Source: an uncultured Lachnospiraceae bacterium (GTDB taxonomy: Bacteria; Bacillota; Clostridia; Lachnospirales; Lachnospiraceae). Taken from it: a DNA stretch of 17,794 bases. Shown one piece after another: positions 1 through 7,728 of this stretch. How positions within the stretch are numbered: the first letter of the stretch is position 1; each line of letters opens with the position of its first letter. The DNA lies in NCBI GenBank assembly GCA_910588815.1, contig CAJUQY010000051.1, forward strand, positions 1 to 17,794, read 5' to 3'. The notes under the pieces were generated by a model. It had not been told where the DNA came from. It ran no database searches and saw only the letters and a program-made list of their open reading frames with translations. The translations under genes and the position numbers were made by a program.

Positions 1-270
1 CAGGATGCCGGATAACATCCGGTGGAGGCGACTCCAAGGACAGTGCAACAGAAATGTACCGCCGGCCCCCCGCCGGTAAGGTTGGAAGGGCAGTGTAAGA
101 GACTACCGCCCTCCTGGCAACAGGAGGGGCATATGTAAACCCCATCCGAAGCAAGACCGAACAGAGAGCATAAGGCGGCCCGTCTGCTCTCGGGTAGGTC
201 GCTTGAGCCTGCCGGCAACGGCAGGCCTAGATAGATGGCCATTCGCGACAGAACCCGGCTTATAGTCCTG
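1..270 (+). ncRNA. rnpB: RNase P RNA (M1 RNA), 3' portion; 5' end outside the window
   Basis: This is the catalytic RNA of ribonuclease P, which removes 5' leaders from pre-tRNAs. The sequence shows the conserved order of bacterial RNase P RNA blocks: GGTGGAGGCGACTCCAAGGA near 21-40, the GCAACAGAAA block near 46-55, a GGCAGTGTAAGAGACTACCG block near 89-108, TGTAAACCCCATCCGAAGCA near 135-154, GGTAGGTCGCTTGAGCC near 194-210, GGCCTAGATAGATGGCC near 225-241 and the terminal ACAGAACCCGGCTTAT near 248-263. The 5' strand that pairs with the CCCGGCTTAT end lies before base 1, so the gene is truncated by the window edge and not necessarily in the genome. The exact 3' end is estimated. A terminator hairpin follows directly. 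Confidence 0.95.
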
Positions 271-273
271 CTC

Positions 274-312
274 AAAAAAGACTGACGCATGTTTCGTGCT
301 TCAGTCTTTTTT
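274..312. terminator. Bidirectional intrinsic terminator between rnpB and the Gx-family gene
   Basis: A perfect 12-bp inverted repeat, AAAAAAGACTGA (274-285) against TCAGTCTTTTTT (301-312), encloses a 15-base loop that can pair further (GCA 287-289 with TGC 297-299). It ends in six T on the plus strand and, read from the minus strand, also in six T. It can therefore end rnpB from the left and the minus-strand gene at 328-816 from the right. Confidence 0.85.
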
Positions 313-327
313 GCCTTATCCACATTT

Positions 328-816
328 TTATAATTGAGGGAGCCGCTTCATCACCTCCGCACCGGCTGCGCCGATCACAATTCCCGCAACGCATCCGGAC
401 ACCAAAAGCACAGGAAAGTAAGAAACCAGGGCCGATGTCTCCAAAATTGCCGCCGCAACCAAAAGCTGTCCCAGATTGTGCATAACTCCTCCGGCCACGC
501 TGACTCCCACCATGCCAAACCGTCCTGTCTTTTTTAAGAGGATCATCATGATCAGGCTCAGCGCACAGCCCGCCAGGCTGTAGAGCATCGTCATGACACT
601 GCCGAAGGTAAGGCCGGCGAGCGCCACCCGGACCACGGAAACCAGGACGGCGGAGCTGTTCCCCATCCGGTAGAGGGCCGCAAGTACCACCAGGTTGGCG
701 AGTCCCAGCTTGATCCCCGGCACCGGAACCGGCACCATAATCACGCTCTCAATATAGCCGAATATAAATGCAAGGGCAATCAGAAGGCTGTACCTGGCTG
801 TTTTCTTCGTATTCAC
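328..816 (-). CDS. Gx transporter family protein (Hpre_diP_synt_I family membrane protein)
   Basis: This is a 162-residue integral membrane protein of about five hydrophobic segments. It carries the family hallmark PGIKLGLANLVVL at residues 33-45, a glycine-rich loop following a conserved tyrosine and acidic residue (YIES, 21-24). The family is often labelled heptaprenyl diphosphate synthase component I, but its fold and small size resemble substrate-binding S components of ECF transporters, and the substrate is unknown. The start is a GTG at 814-816 with a GAGAGG ribosome site just upstream. It is the second gene of a minus-strand pair with the NusG-domain-II gene (167 bp apart). This pair, next to apbE and rnf genes, is a recurrent arrangement in anaerobic Firmicutes, which suggests a role tied to flavin or redox membrane proteins (inference). 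Confidence 0.85.
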   Translation of the reverse strand: MNTKKTARYSLLIALAFIFGYIESVIMVPVPVPGIKLGLANLVVLAALYRMGNSSAVLVSVVRVALAGLTFGSVMTMLYSLAGCALSLIMMILLKKTGRFGMVGVSVAGGVMHNLGQLLVAAAILETSALVSYFPVLLVSGCVAGIVIGAAGAEVMKRLPQL

Positions 817-983
817 GTTCCTGTCCTCTCTCTGTATGATTCTGTGGCTTCCTGTTTTCTATCCTGCTTCGCAGGAATCAACTGAATCTCCATAAAAAGT
901 CCTCCGTCCTCTCCTGATATAAGGCAAAGCGAAAAAACATAAATTTCCTTTGGGCACCCGTGTACATAAAAAATGCGATATCG
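817..983. other. Spacer between the NusG-II and Gx-family genes; no certain gene
   Basis: This 167-bp gap contains a 26-codon minus-strand frame beginning with ATG near 891 that ends in a TGA overlapping the GTG start of the Gx gene (TGA/GTG at 813-816). It could be a short leader peptide coupling translation, but no good ribosome site precedes it. I see no terminator or promoter, so the two flanking genes may still be one transcript. Confidence 0.3.
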
Positions 984-1349
984 TCACTGTGCCACCGCAT
1001 CCACCCCGCTCCTCTCTCCTCCTTCGATGCGGACAGTGACTTTGTGGGGCAGGCAGATGATACTCTCTCCCTGATACCGGATGGCACTCTGATTCACGCA
1101 GAGCCTGTCGGGGCAGTCCGCCTCTGTCACCTTTGCAAATCCGTTTTCAATAACCAGGCGGTTGGTTCCCTGAGATGTCATGATCTCTTCCGTCCGGACC
1201 TCTGTCAGAGAGTACCTCGCCGTCTCTTCCCCGTCGATTTCAATCACCACAAACGCCCCTTCCTCTCTGGTGAAGCGGAGAAACATCCAAAATCCGATGG
1301 CAATCACGAGTACGCCGGCAATCAGCCAGATATCCAAACGTTTTTTCAT
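984..1349 (-). CDS. NusG domain II-containing protein, membrane-anchored
   Basis: This is a 121-residue protein with one N-terminal transmembrane segment (about residues 8-25) followed by an extracytoplasmic beta-rich domain. The domain carries the NusG-II family signature: ADCPDRLCV (77-85) with Cys79 and Cys84, then SIICLPHKVTVRI (96-108) with Cys99. Despite the name it has no transcription-factor parts; these stand-alone domains II are exported and of unknown function. An ATG start at 1347-1349 follows a GGAGGAAGAG ribosome site. It is divergent from the lipoprotein ApbE gene and upstream of the Gx-family gene. The conserved cysteines and the company of apbE and rnf hint at a periplasm-side redox or flavin-protein function, but this is inference. 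Confidence 0.85.
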   Translation of the reverse strand: MKKRLDIWLIAGVLVIAIGFWMFLRFTREEGAFVVIEIDGEETARYSLTEVRTEEIMTSQGTNRLVIENGFAKVTEADCPDRLCVNQSAIRYQGESIICLPHKVTVRIEGGERSGVDAVAQ

Positions 1350-1385
1350 ATCACTCTTCCTCCACTTTCCTAATCTTGATAATCG

Positions 1386-1394
1386 TGCTATACT
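1386..1394 (+). promoter_or_regulatory. Extended -10 promoter candidate for apbE
   Basis: TGCTATACT at 1386-1394 combines the TGn extension with a -10 box matching TATAAT at 5 of 6 positions. No good -35 lies 16-18 bp upstream, which fits an extended -10 promoter. Transcription would start near 1401, giving a 50-base leader before the ATG at 1451. An almost identical element (TGCTATACTG) precedes the alcohol dehydrogenase gene near 14216. Confidence 0.55.
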
Positions 1395-1450
1395 GTAAAT
1401 GTTTTTCCGTACATCATGCCCGCTTGGGTATCCCTTTCGGAGGTTATTCC

Positions 1451-2509
1451 ATGAATCGATTTTTCCGACAAAAAGGCTTCCGCCCCATTCTGGTTTTATG
1501 CACCGTTCTCCTTTTGGTTTCCGTTCTCCTTACTGCCTGCAGGCAGGCCTCTTCGCATGAAGCGCAAGACATCGGCTCCGATAAACAAATTTCGAAAACC
1601 TCGTTCTTTTTAAACACCGTCGTAACTATTACCCTGTACGGTACGGAGGAGGAATCCCTGATCGAAGAGTGCTTCCGCCTCTGTGACGAATACGAAAAAA
1701 AACTGAGCCGCACCCTGGAGGGCAGCGAGATCAATGCCCTGAACCGCCGTGCCAGGGACACCGCATCCGAAGAAACCCTGGATCTGATCGAAACCGGCCT
1801 CTCCTACTGCGTCTTATCGGACGGAGCTTTCGACATTACCATCGGTTCCTGCTCCTCCCTCTGGGATTTCACTGCCGAAGCTCCGTCTGTCCCGGAACCG
1901 GAATTGCTGAAAGAAGCTCTCACCCATGTGGGCTATGAAAAGCTCTCTCTCTCCAAAAATCAAGTCCTTTTCTCAGATGATCAGACCATGATCGACCTGG
2001 GAGCCATTGCCAAGGGCTATATCGCCGACAGGCTGAAGGATTTTCTGGTGGAAAACCAGGTGACATCTGCCACTATTGATCTGGGCGGAAATATCCTCTG
2101 TGTCGGGGACAAGCCTGACGGCAGCGCTTTCCGTATCGGTATCCGGCAGCCCTTCGGCGATCAGGGAAGTCCCATGCTCGTGGTTCCGGTCTCCGGCTGG
2201 TCTGTGGTCACTTCCGGCATCTACGAACGGTATTTTGAGGAAGACGGAACGCTTTACCACCATATTCTAAACCCGTCCACCGGATATCCCTGCGAAAACA
2301 ACCTGCTCTCCGTTACCATCTTAAGTGAACACTCTGTAGACGGAGACGCCCTTTCCACCACCTGCTTTTCCCTGGGCTTAAGCGACGGGATGGCCCTCAT
2401 CGACAGCCTGGACGAAATTTACGCTGTCTTTGTCACAGACGATTACAACATCCATTATTCCGAAGGGCTCACTGACCGGTTTGCAATTTCCGAGCCTTAT
2501 TCGAGATAA
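1451..2509 (+). CDS. apbE: FAD:protein FMN transferase, lipoprotein (ApbE)
   Basis: ApbE transfers FMN from FAD to a Thr or Ser of target flavoproteins on the outer face of the membrane; RnfG and RnfD are the classic partners and lie next door. The 352-residue product has a lipoprotein signal peptide ending in LLTAC (lipid Cys30). It then carries family motifs: LGAIAKGYIADRL (173-185), ATIDLGGN (197-204), HILNPSTGYP (251-260) and DALSTT (289-294), where Asp289 and Thr293 are the expected magnesium ligands. The open frame extends further upstream, but the ATG at 1451 is chosen because GGAGG lies 7 bases before it and the signal peptide starts there. The gene is convergent with rnfB and divergent from the NusG-II gene. 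All recognisable active-site motifs are intact. Confidence 0.95.
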   Translation: MNRFFRQKGFRPILVLCTVLLLVSVLLTACRQASSHEAQDIGSDKQISKTSFFLNTVVTITLYGTEEESLIEECFRLCDEYEKKLSRTLEGSEINALNRRARDTASEETLDLIETGLSYCVLSDGAFDITIGSCSSLWDFTAEAPSVPEPELLKEALTHVGYEKLSLSKNQVLFSDDQTMIDLGAIAKGYIADRLKDFLVENQVTSATIDLGGNILCVGDKPDGSAFRIGIRQPFGDQGSPMLVVPVSGWSVVTSGIYERYFEEDGTLYHHILNPSTGYPCENNLLSVTILSEHSVDGDALSTTCFSLGLSDGMALIDSLDEIYAVFVTDDYNIHYSEGLTDRFAISEPYSR

Positions 2510-2528
2510 TCGCCCCCTTTTTCTAACG

Positions 2529-2574
2529 AAAATCCCGGAGAAAAGCAAAATGCTTACCTTTCATCCGGGATTTT
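2529..2574. terminator. Bidirectional terminator between apbE and rnfB
   Basis: A perfect 11-bp inverted repeat, AAAATCCCGGA (2529-2539) and TCCGGGATTTT (2564-2574), spans a 24-base loop. It ends in T runs on both strands and lies between the convergent stops of apbE and rnfB. Confidence 0.8.
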
Positions 2575-2586
2575 ATCCGTATATCC

Positions 2587-3414
2587 TTATGCCCCCGTAC
2601 CAGAAACATCTACAGGCTGAGGCTTTCCCTCAATCCACAGAATCGCCTTCTTCGGGCACTTCTCGGCACAGGCTCCGCAGCCGTTGCATTTCGTGTAGTC
2701 AATGGAGGCAAGATTGTTCTCCACCGTAACCGCACCGTTCGGGCAGTTCTTTGCACAGAGGCCGCAGCCAATGCATCCCACCTTGCAGGCCTTGTTCACG
2801 GCGGCGCCCTTCTCCTTGTTGGAACACTTCACCGCCGGCTGGCTGGCGGCAGGCTTGATCTTAAGCAGCCCCCGGGGACAAACCGCCGTACAGGCCGTAC
2901 AGCCGGTACATTTGTCTCGATCCACTTTCGCCACACCGTCTATCACATGGAGGGCATCAAACTTGCAGGCGCGGGTACAATCCCCGAGACCGAGGCAGCC
3001 GAAGCTGCAAGCACTGGGGCCGCCGGCGATCCCAGTCGCCGCCGCACAGGTTTTAAGCCCTTGATATTCAAACCGTTTTCCGCAATTCTCACCGCCGTTG
3101 CAGGCCACATATGCCTTAAGGCTGGGGCCGCTGCCCCCCGACTGGCCCATGATCCGGTTGATGGCCTCTGTCGCCCTGCTGCCGCCAGGGGCACATTTCG
3201 ATGTGGGCGCGCCGTTCTTTACAATAGCCTCCGCATAGTCGGAGCAGCCGGCATAGCCGCAGCCGCCGCAGTTGGCTCCCGCCAGGCATTCTGCCACCTC
3301 GGCGATCCGGGGATCCTCATAGACAGCCATAAATTTGGAGGCCAGCACCAGGATCGCTCCGCCCGCCAGTCCCAGGAGGCCAAGTACCACTATCGCTAAT
3401 AAAATCGGACTCAT
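2587..3414 (-). CDS. rnfB: Rnf complex subunit RnfB (multi-cluster ferredoxin-type electron entry subunit)
   Basis: RnfB accepts electrons from reduced ferredoxin at the cytoplasmic side of the Na+/H+-pumping ferredoxin:NAD+ oxidoreductase. The 275-residue protein has one N-terminal transmembrane helix (about 4-26). A Fe-S domain follows with Cys43, Cys49, Cys52, Cys57 and Cys74. A second cysteine-rich region has Cys105, 111, 123, 136, 140, 146 and 150. Three ferredoxin CxxCxxCxxxCP-like motifs begin at Cys169, Cys214 and Cys243. GGGGGAGG precedes the ATG by six bases. It is the last gene of rnfCDGEAB, 13 bp after rnfA, and is followed by the bidirectional terminator at 2529-2574. Confidence 0.96.
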   Translation of the reverse strand: MSPILLAIVVLGLLGLAGGAILVLASKFMAVYEDPRIAEVAECLAGANCGGCGYAGCSDYAEAIVKNGAPTSKCAPGGSRATEAINRIMGQSGGSGPSLKAYVACNGGENCGKRFEYQGLKTCAAATGIAGGPSACSFGCLGLGDCTRACKFDALHVIDGVAKVDRDKCTGCTACTAVCPRGLLKIKPAASQPAVKCSNKEKGAAVNKACKVGCIGCGLCAKNCPNGAVTVENNLASIDYTKCNGCGACAEKCPKKAILWIEGKPQPVDVSGTGA

Positions 3415-3427
3415 TTTTTCCTCCCCC

Positions 3428-4069
3428 TCACATAAGAGCGTTGATGATATTTTCCACCAGGCCGCCGAACCCCATGAAGCTTAGGCTTGTGATCGCCGCA
3501 GAAACCAGTGTGATCGGAAGCCCTTTAAAGGATTCCGGCGGTTCCGCATTCTCCACCCGCTGGCGCACGCCGCAGAAGAGAAGCATTGCCACCAGGAAGC
3601 CCACACCTGCTCCTATGGAACAGATCAGCGCCTCCGCATAGGCAAAGCCGAAGCCATAGGCCGCCATATCTGCCGAGTAATTCTGGACTGCCAGGATCGT
3701 AACTCCCAGCACACAGCAGTTGGTGGTAATCAGGGGCAGGTAAACGCCCAGACTTTTATACAGGGCAGGGATATAACGCTTTAGCGTAATCTCAATGAGC
3801 TGTACCAATACCGCAATCACAAGAATGAAGATAATGGTCTGCATATAGGCCAGACCCTGCCGGTCCAGAAGGAACATCTGAAGAGGAAAGGTCACTGCCG
3901 TGGCAATGAACATGACCACGATAACCGCCAGCCCCATGCCCACGCTGGAATCCAGCTTTTTGGAAACGCCCAGAAAGGGACAGATTCCAAGAAACTGCAC
4001 CAGCACGTAGTTGTTCACCAGAATCATACTGAAAAAGATCGTTGCAAATGTCGCTACACCTGAACTCAT
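3428..4069 (-). CDS. rnfA: Rnf complex membrane subunit RnfA
   Basis: RnfA is one of two related six-helix subunits that, in Rnf and Nqr, hold an iron centre inside the membrane and form part of the ion path. The 213-residue product has six hydrophobic segments, the NNYVLVQFLGICPFLG motif (residues 19-34) with Cys30, and the TTNCCVLG motif (115-122) with Cys118/Cys119. These two cysteine sites match the internal ligands of the RnfA/NqrE family. Its ATG overlaps the rnfE stop (ATGA, 4066-4069), indicating translational coupling. The length is normal for the family. Confidence 0.96.
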   Translation of the reverse strand: MSSGVATFATIFFSMILVNNYVLVQFLGICPFLGVSKKLDSSVGMGLAVIVVMFIATAVTFPLQMFLLDRQGLAYMQTIIFILVIAVLVQLIEITLKRYIPALYKSLGVYLPLITTNCCVLGVTILAVQNYSADMAAYGFGFAYAEALICSIGAGVGFLVAMLLFCGVRQRVENAEPPESFKGLPITLVSAAITSLSFMGFGGLVENIINALM

Positions 4070-4770
4070 GCCTCAGTCCCCCCTTTCCCGTCCTTCCCCT
4101 GGCTGCAGGCGGAATCCGCATGGCCGCAGCCGGGACAGTCGCCGCACATCTTCCGCTCAATGGGATGATTGGTCTTCTTTTCGATCCAGATACAGAGGGC
4201 CATCAGGCAGCCGAACACGAAAAAGCCGCCGGGAGCAGAGCCTACCACCGTCATCTTCTCCACAGAATCAGGAATCAGCTTGATACCAAGCCAGGTGCCG
4301 GAGGCAATGATCTCACGGATGCTGCTCATGAGGAACATAACCAGGATATAGCCCACGCCCATGCCCAGCCCGTCAAGAGCCGAATCAATCACCGTATTCT
4401 TGCAGGCAAACATTTCTGCCCGCCCAAGAATAATACAGTTTACCACGATCAGGCTTAAGAATACGCCCAGGGTTTTGAAAAGCTCCGGCATATAAGCGTG
4501 AAGCACCATTTCCACCACCGTCACGAAAGTGGCGATAATCACAATATAGCAGGGGAGGTGCACTTTGCTGGGAATCACCTTCCGCAGGGCGGAGATCACA
4601 ATGTTGGAGCCGAGGAGCACAAAGGTCATGGACAAGCCCATGCCCAGAGCGCCGGACACCGTGGTTGTGACGGCCAGTGCGGAACAGCAGCCGAGCACCA
4701 GACGGAGTACCGGGTTCTCCTTAATAATGCCGTTGGTAAACACCTTCCATTTACTCTGTTTTTCGTTCAT
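4066..4770 (-). CDS. rnfE: Rnf complex membrane subunit RnfE with a cysteine-rich C-terminal tail
   Basis: RnfE pairs with RnfA in the membrane core. The 234-residue product shows six hydrophobic segments. Its ENPVLRLVLGCC stretch (residues 18-29, Cys28/Cys29) and VVNCIILGRAE (109-119, Cys112) are the two cysteine sites known in the RnfE/NqrD family. After the last helix there is a hydrophilic tail with Cys209, Cys212, Cys215 and Cys222 (CGDCPGC followed by C), a possible metal-binding or cluster-binding addition on the cytoplasmic side. The gene starts one base after the rnfG stop and overlaps rnfA by four bases. Confidence 0.95.
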   Translation of the reverse strand: MNEKQSKWKVFTNGIIKENPVLRLVLGCCSALAVTTTVSGALGMGLSMTFVLLGSNIVISALRKVIPSKVHLPCYIVIIATFVTVVEMVLHAYMPELFKTLGVFLSLIVVNCIILGRAEMFACKNTVIDSALDGLGMGVGYILVMFLMSSIREIIASGTWLGIKLIPDSVEKMTVVGSAPGGFFVFGCLMALCIWIEKKTNHPIERKMCGDCPGCGHADSACSQGKDGKGGTEA

Positions 4771-4771
4771 G

Positions 4772-5347
4772 TCACTCCACCCCCTTTATTTCCCGGTTAA
4801 AGCACGCCATGGCGCTATTCACCGCGTCAAATACCGCGCTGCTGGAATAACTGGCGCCGCTTATGGTGTCCACCGGACTTCCGGCCGCCACTTCATTGGA
4901 AGCGTCCCAGTCAAGGAAACCGTTGTAGAAATCCGAAGCGCCCACCTTGCTGCCGATGCCGGCTGTCTGGGTGGAAGCATCCACCTGAATGCCGGTGATG
5001 ATGCCGTCCGAGTCAAAGGCCACATACACCGTCACATCCTTGCCGGAATAGCCGGGGGCCGCCGCCTTCACAGCCGCCTTTCCGTCCGCCGTCCGCACGG
5101 CGCTCTCCACACCCTCTGTGGTGGTTTCCAGATTGGTCAGGCCATTGGCATCCGTCCCTTCCGGAAGTACCGAGAGGAACGCTTTCTGAGTCGCCTGAAG
5201 TTCATTCTCCGCAATCAAAGGCGCCGTCTTATCATTGAGCCATGCGAGCAGGGCGCCGCAGGCTACACAGATGACTAAAAGCACCAGCACCGGGGAGATA
5301 ATACTCTTGTAAACACTCTCTTTTGCGCTTTCCGCCGTATTTCCCAT
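4772..5347 (-). CDS. rnfG: Rnf complex flavoprotein subunit RnfG (covalent FMN)
   Basis: RnfG is a single-helix, outward-facing FMN_bind protein whose FMN is attached by ApbE. The start chosen is the ATG at 5345-5347, which overlaps the rnfD stop by one base (TAATG) and has AAGGA just upstream; the longer open frame only adds 30 polar residues encoded inside rnfD. The 191-residue product has a membrane helix at about 15-37. It carries the flavinylation motif D160-T-I-S-G-A-S166, followed by YSS. The acceptor would be Ser166, where most RnfG proteins have Thr. The TAGIGSKV segment (128-135) is also typical of the family. The partner enzyme apbE lies about 2.3 kb away, beyond the operon end. 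Confidence 0.95.
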   Translation of the reverse strand: MGNTAESAKESVYKSIISPVLVLLVICVACGALLAWLNDKTAPLIAENELQATQKAFLSVLPEGTDANGLTNLETTTEGVESAVRTADGKAAVKAAAPGYSGKDVTVYVAFDSDGIITGIQVDASTQTAGIGSKVGASDFYNGFLDWDASNEVAAGSPVDTISGASYSSSAVFDAVNSAMACFNREIKGVE

Positions 5348-6330
5348 TATTCCTTGCCCCCTTTCCCGTCTGCCTGGGGAGCAGCTTTTTTCGCTTTTTT
5401 CTTTTTCACAAATCCAAGGGGAATCTGGTGGCTCCACTCGTTAAACCAGGGGGTCAGCAGGTTTCCTAAAAGAATCGCATAGCTTACGCCGCCGTTCATG
5501 CTGCCGAAACGGCGGATCGCAAAAACGATCACACCGATAAAAATGCCGTACATGACACGTCCCTTGGCATTGAACGGACTGGTCACATAGTCCGTCGCCA
5601 TAAAGACCGCACCGAATAACAGGCCGCCGCTCATGACTTCTACCAAAGCGTTGTGGATGCTTCTGTCCGCAATCAGAGCCAGGACAAAAACCGTCAGGAT
5701 GATGCTGGCCGGAATGGAAATATTGATCACCCGCCGGATCAGAAGATAGGCAAGTCCGAGAAGAATGGCGATGGCACAGGTCTCGCCGAGGACGCCGCCC
5801 CGGATGCCGATCACCATGTCGATCAGGCTGACCGTACTCTTATCCACCGTTGCCGCAAGGACCGTGGCAGAAGAAATCGCATCGGCCACACCCTCAGGAT
5901 GGACATAGTTCGTCATAGAACCTGTAAAACCCAAAAACAGGACAATACGCCCCACCAGGGCAGGGTTTGCAAAATTGAAGCCCAGGCCGCCGAAAAGCTG
6001 CTTGGTAATGATAATCGCCACAAAAGCGCCCACGATACAGATCCAGAACGGCATATTCGAGGGCATGTTCATGCCTAAGATCACGCCGGTCACGCAGGCA
6101 GAAAGATCAGACACAGGGATCTTTTTATGTAACAGCTTGCAGTACACATACTCAAACGCCATACAGGCTGCCGTAGTCACGGCTATTACCATGAAAGCCC
6201 GAAAGCCGAAAATCAATGTCGCCGCAATAATACAGGGGATCAGAGAGATTAGCACATCCCCCATCAGTCCCTGGGTGCTTGCCTTGTCCCGGATATGGGG
6301 AGAAGCAGTTACAATGAAACGTTCATCCAT
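5347..6330 (-). CDS. rnfD: Rnf complex membrane flavoprotein subunit RnfD
   Basis: RnfD is the large membrane subunit related to NqrB and carries covalent FMN. The 327-residue product begins with the typical cytoplasmic segment FIVTASPHIRDKAST (residues 5-19). It has about ten hydrophobic segments and includes the NPALVGR motif (122-128). The probable flavinylation site is D150-A-I-S-S-A-T156, so Thr156 would receive FMN. The usual Gly before Ala is Ser here. A lysine-rich tail (KKKKAKKAAP) ends the protein. It begins three bases after the rnfC stop and overlaps rnfG by one base. Confidence 0.95.
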   Translation of the reverse strand: MDERFIVTASPHIRDKASTQGLMGDVLISLIPCIIAATLIFGFRAFMVIAVTTAACMAFEYVYCKLLHKKIPVSDLSACVTGVILGMNMPSNMPFWICIVGAFVAIIITKQLFGGLGFNFANPALVGRIVLFLGFTGSMTNYVHPEGVADAISSATVLAATVDKSTVSLIDMVIGIRGGVLGETCAIAILLGLAYLLIRRVINISIPASIILTVFVLALIADRSIHNALVEVMSGGLLFGAVFMATDYVTSPFNAKGRVMYGIFIGVIVFAIRRFGSMNGGVSYAILLGNLLTPWFNEWSHQIPLGFVKKKKAKKAAPQADGKGGKE

Positions 6331-6333
6331 GAT

Positions 6334-7677
6334 TTATTTTCCCCCCTTCTCTCTTTTCGTTTTCAGATACCATGCCTTCGCAAGCGTCGTATTCTGCGAG
6401 ATCAGACGCTTGGCCGGACATGCATAGGTACAGCTTCCGCAGGCAACACAAAGATCCACGTTGCATTTCTCCAGCCTGTCATAATCCTTCTGCTCAAAAG
6501 CCTCCGCGATATGCACCGGCTCCAGTCCCATGGGGCATGCCGTGATGCAGCGGCCGCAGCGGATACAGGGCCCCGGTTCCGGAATCGAAGCCTTCTCTCT
6601 GGAAAACAGGATCAAACCATTGTTCTGCTTGAGCACAGGGAAATCCATCCCCGGCGAAGCGCCGCCCATCATGGGGCCGCCGAAAATCACTTTTCCCAGG
6701 ATTACTCCCTGTTTGACACCGCCGCAGGCCTCCACCACGTCCCGATACAGAGCGCCGATAGGTACCTCAATATTCTGGGGCTTCGCGATGGCATCACCTT
6801 CCACCGTAAGACGCTTGGTGACAAGGGGAATTCCCGTCTTCATGTATTTCCCCAGAGTGGAAATACTGGTCACATTCATAATCACACAGCCGCAGTCTGC
6901 TGGAAGTCCCGGTTTTCCGGCTTCTGTAAGCTGCGGCACCTCTCTGCCAGTACAGGTCTCAATCAGTGTTTTTTCTGCTCCCTGCGGATACCGCATGGGA
7001 AGCTCTTTCACCTCCACGCCGGACATCTTCTCCGTCAGAGAAGATAACAGTCTGATGCATTCCGGTTTGTTTCCCTCAATCCCGATGATACAATGGCCGA
7101 TCTTGCAGTGCTTCATCACCGCCTCAATACCGGAAATAATGGTATCGCTGCACTCCAGCATCTCACGGGTATCCGTGGAAAGGTACGGCTCGCACTCGGC
7201 GCCATTGATGATCAGAGTATCGATGGTATCCGCCGCCAGTTTCACGTGGGTCGGAAACCCAGCTCCGCCTACCCCTACCAGGCCGCAGGCCTGAATGGCC
7301 GCAAGCAGGCTCTTCTTGTCTGTCACCTCCGGAGGTACGCAGGCCGGATCCGTCTCCTGCTTCCCGTCGGAATCGATCAGGATCGCCTTACAGACCGCAC
7401 CGTTTACCATATGAAAGGCCGGCTTTATCTCCTTTACTGTGCCGGATACACTTGAATAGATGTTCGCACTGACAAAACCGCCGGCCTTCCCGATCAGGGT
7501 TCCCACCTTGACCGCGTCCCCTTTCTGGACTACCGGCTCCGCAGGCGCACCGATATGCATAGACATGGGAATAACCACCTGCTCCGGTACAGGCATCTTC
7601 ACCGTATCCAGAACTGCTGTCGGCTTATCATGAGGTGCGCTCACGCCCTTTGCAGAGCGTTTCAGAAATTTTAACAT
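6334..7677 (-). CDS. rnfC: Rnf complex subunit RnfC (NADH/FMN-binding, two 4Fe-4S clusters)
   Basis: RnfC is the soluble NAD-reducing subunit at the cytoplasmic face of the complex. The 447-residue protein has an N-terminal barrel-sandwich domain. Next comes the glycine-rich nucleotide loop GLVGVGGAGFPTHVK (residues 132-146), then IINGAECEPYL (157-167), both typical of the NuoF-like NADH/FMN fold. Two C-terminal ferredoxin motifs follow, Cys371-374-377-381 and Cys410-413-416-420. The ATG at 7675-7677 follows TAGGAG with four intervening bases. It is the first gene of the operon, so the promoter and Rex-like operator upstream should govern all six rnf genes. Confidence 0.96.
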   Translation of the reverse strand: MLKFLKRSAKGVSAPHDKPTAVLDTVKMPVPEQVVIPMSMHIGAPAEPVVQKGDAVKVGTLIGKAGGFVSANIYSSVSGTVKEIKPAFHMVNGAVCKAILIDSDGKQETDPACVPPEVTDKKSLLAAIQACGLVGVGGAGFPTHVKLAADTIDTLIINGAECEPYLSTDTREMLECSDTIISGIEAVMKHCKIGHCIIGIEGNKPECIRLLSSLTEKMSGVEVKELPMRYPQGAEKTLIETCTGREVPQLTEAGKPGLPADCGCVIMNVTSISTLGKYMKTGIPLVTKRLTVEGDAIAKPQNIEVPIGALYRDVVEACGGVKQGVILGKVIFGGPMMGGASPGMDFPVLKQNNGLILFSREKASIPEPGPCIRCGRCITACPMGLEPVHIAEAFEQKDYDRLEKCNVDLCVACGSCTYACPAKRLISQNTTLAKAWYLKTKREKGGK

Positions 7678-7728
7678 AAACTCCTAGTCCCCCATTTCTA
7701 TATGAAAAGATAAATTGACACTATCGTC

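Noticed and set aside
1350..1385. Minus-strand promoter for the NusG-II gene
   Set aside because: TTTACA is present near 1403-1398, but no acceptable -10 box lies at 16-18 bp spacing.
2947..3399. 150-codon plus-strand open frame opposite rnfB
   Set aside because: rnfB is certain from its cysteine motifs; the antisense frame is Ala-rich without domain signals.
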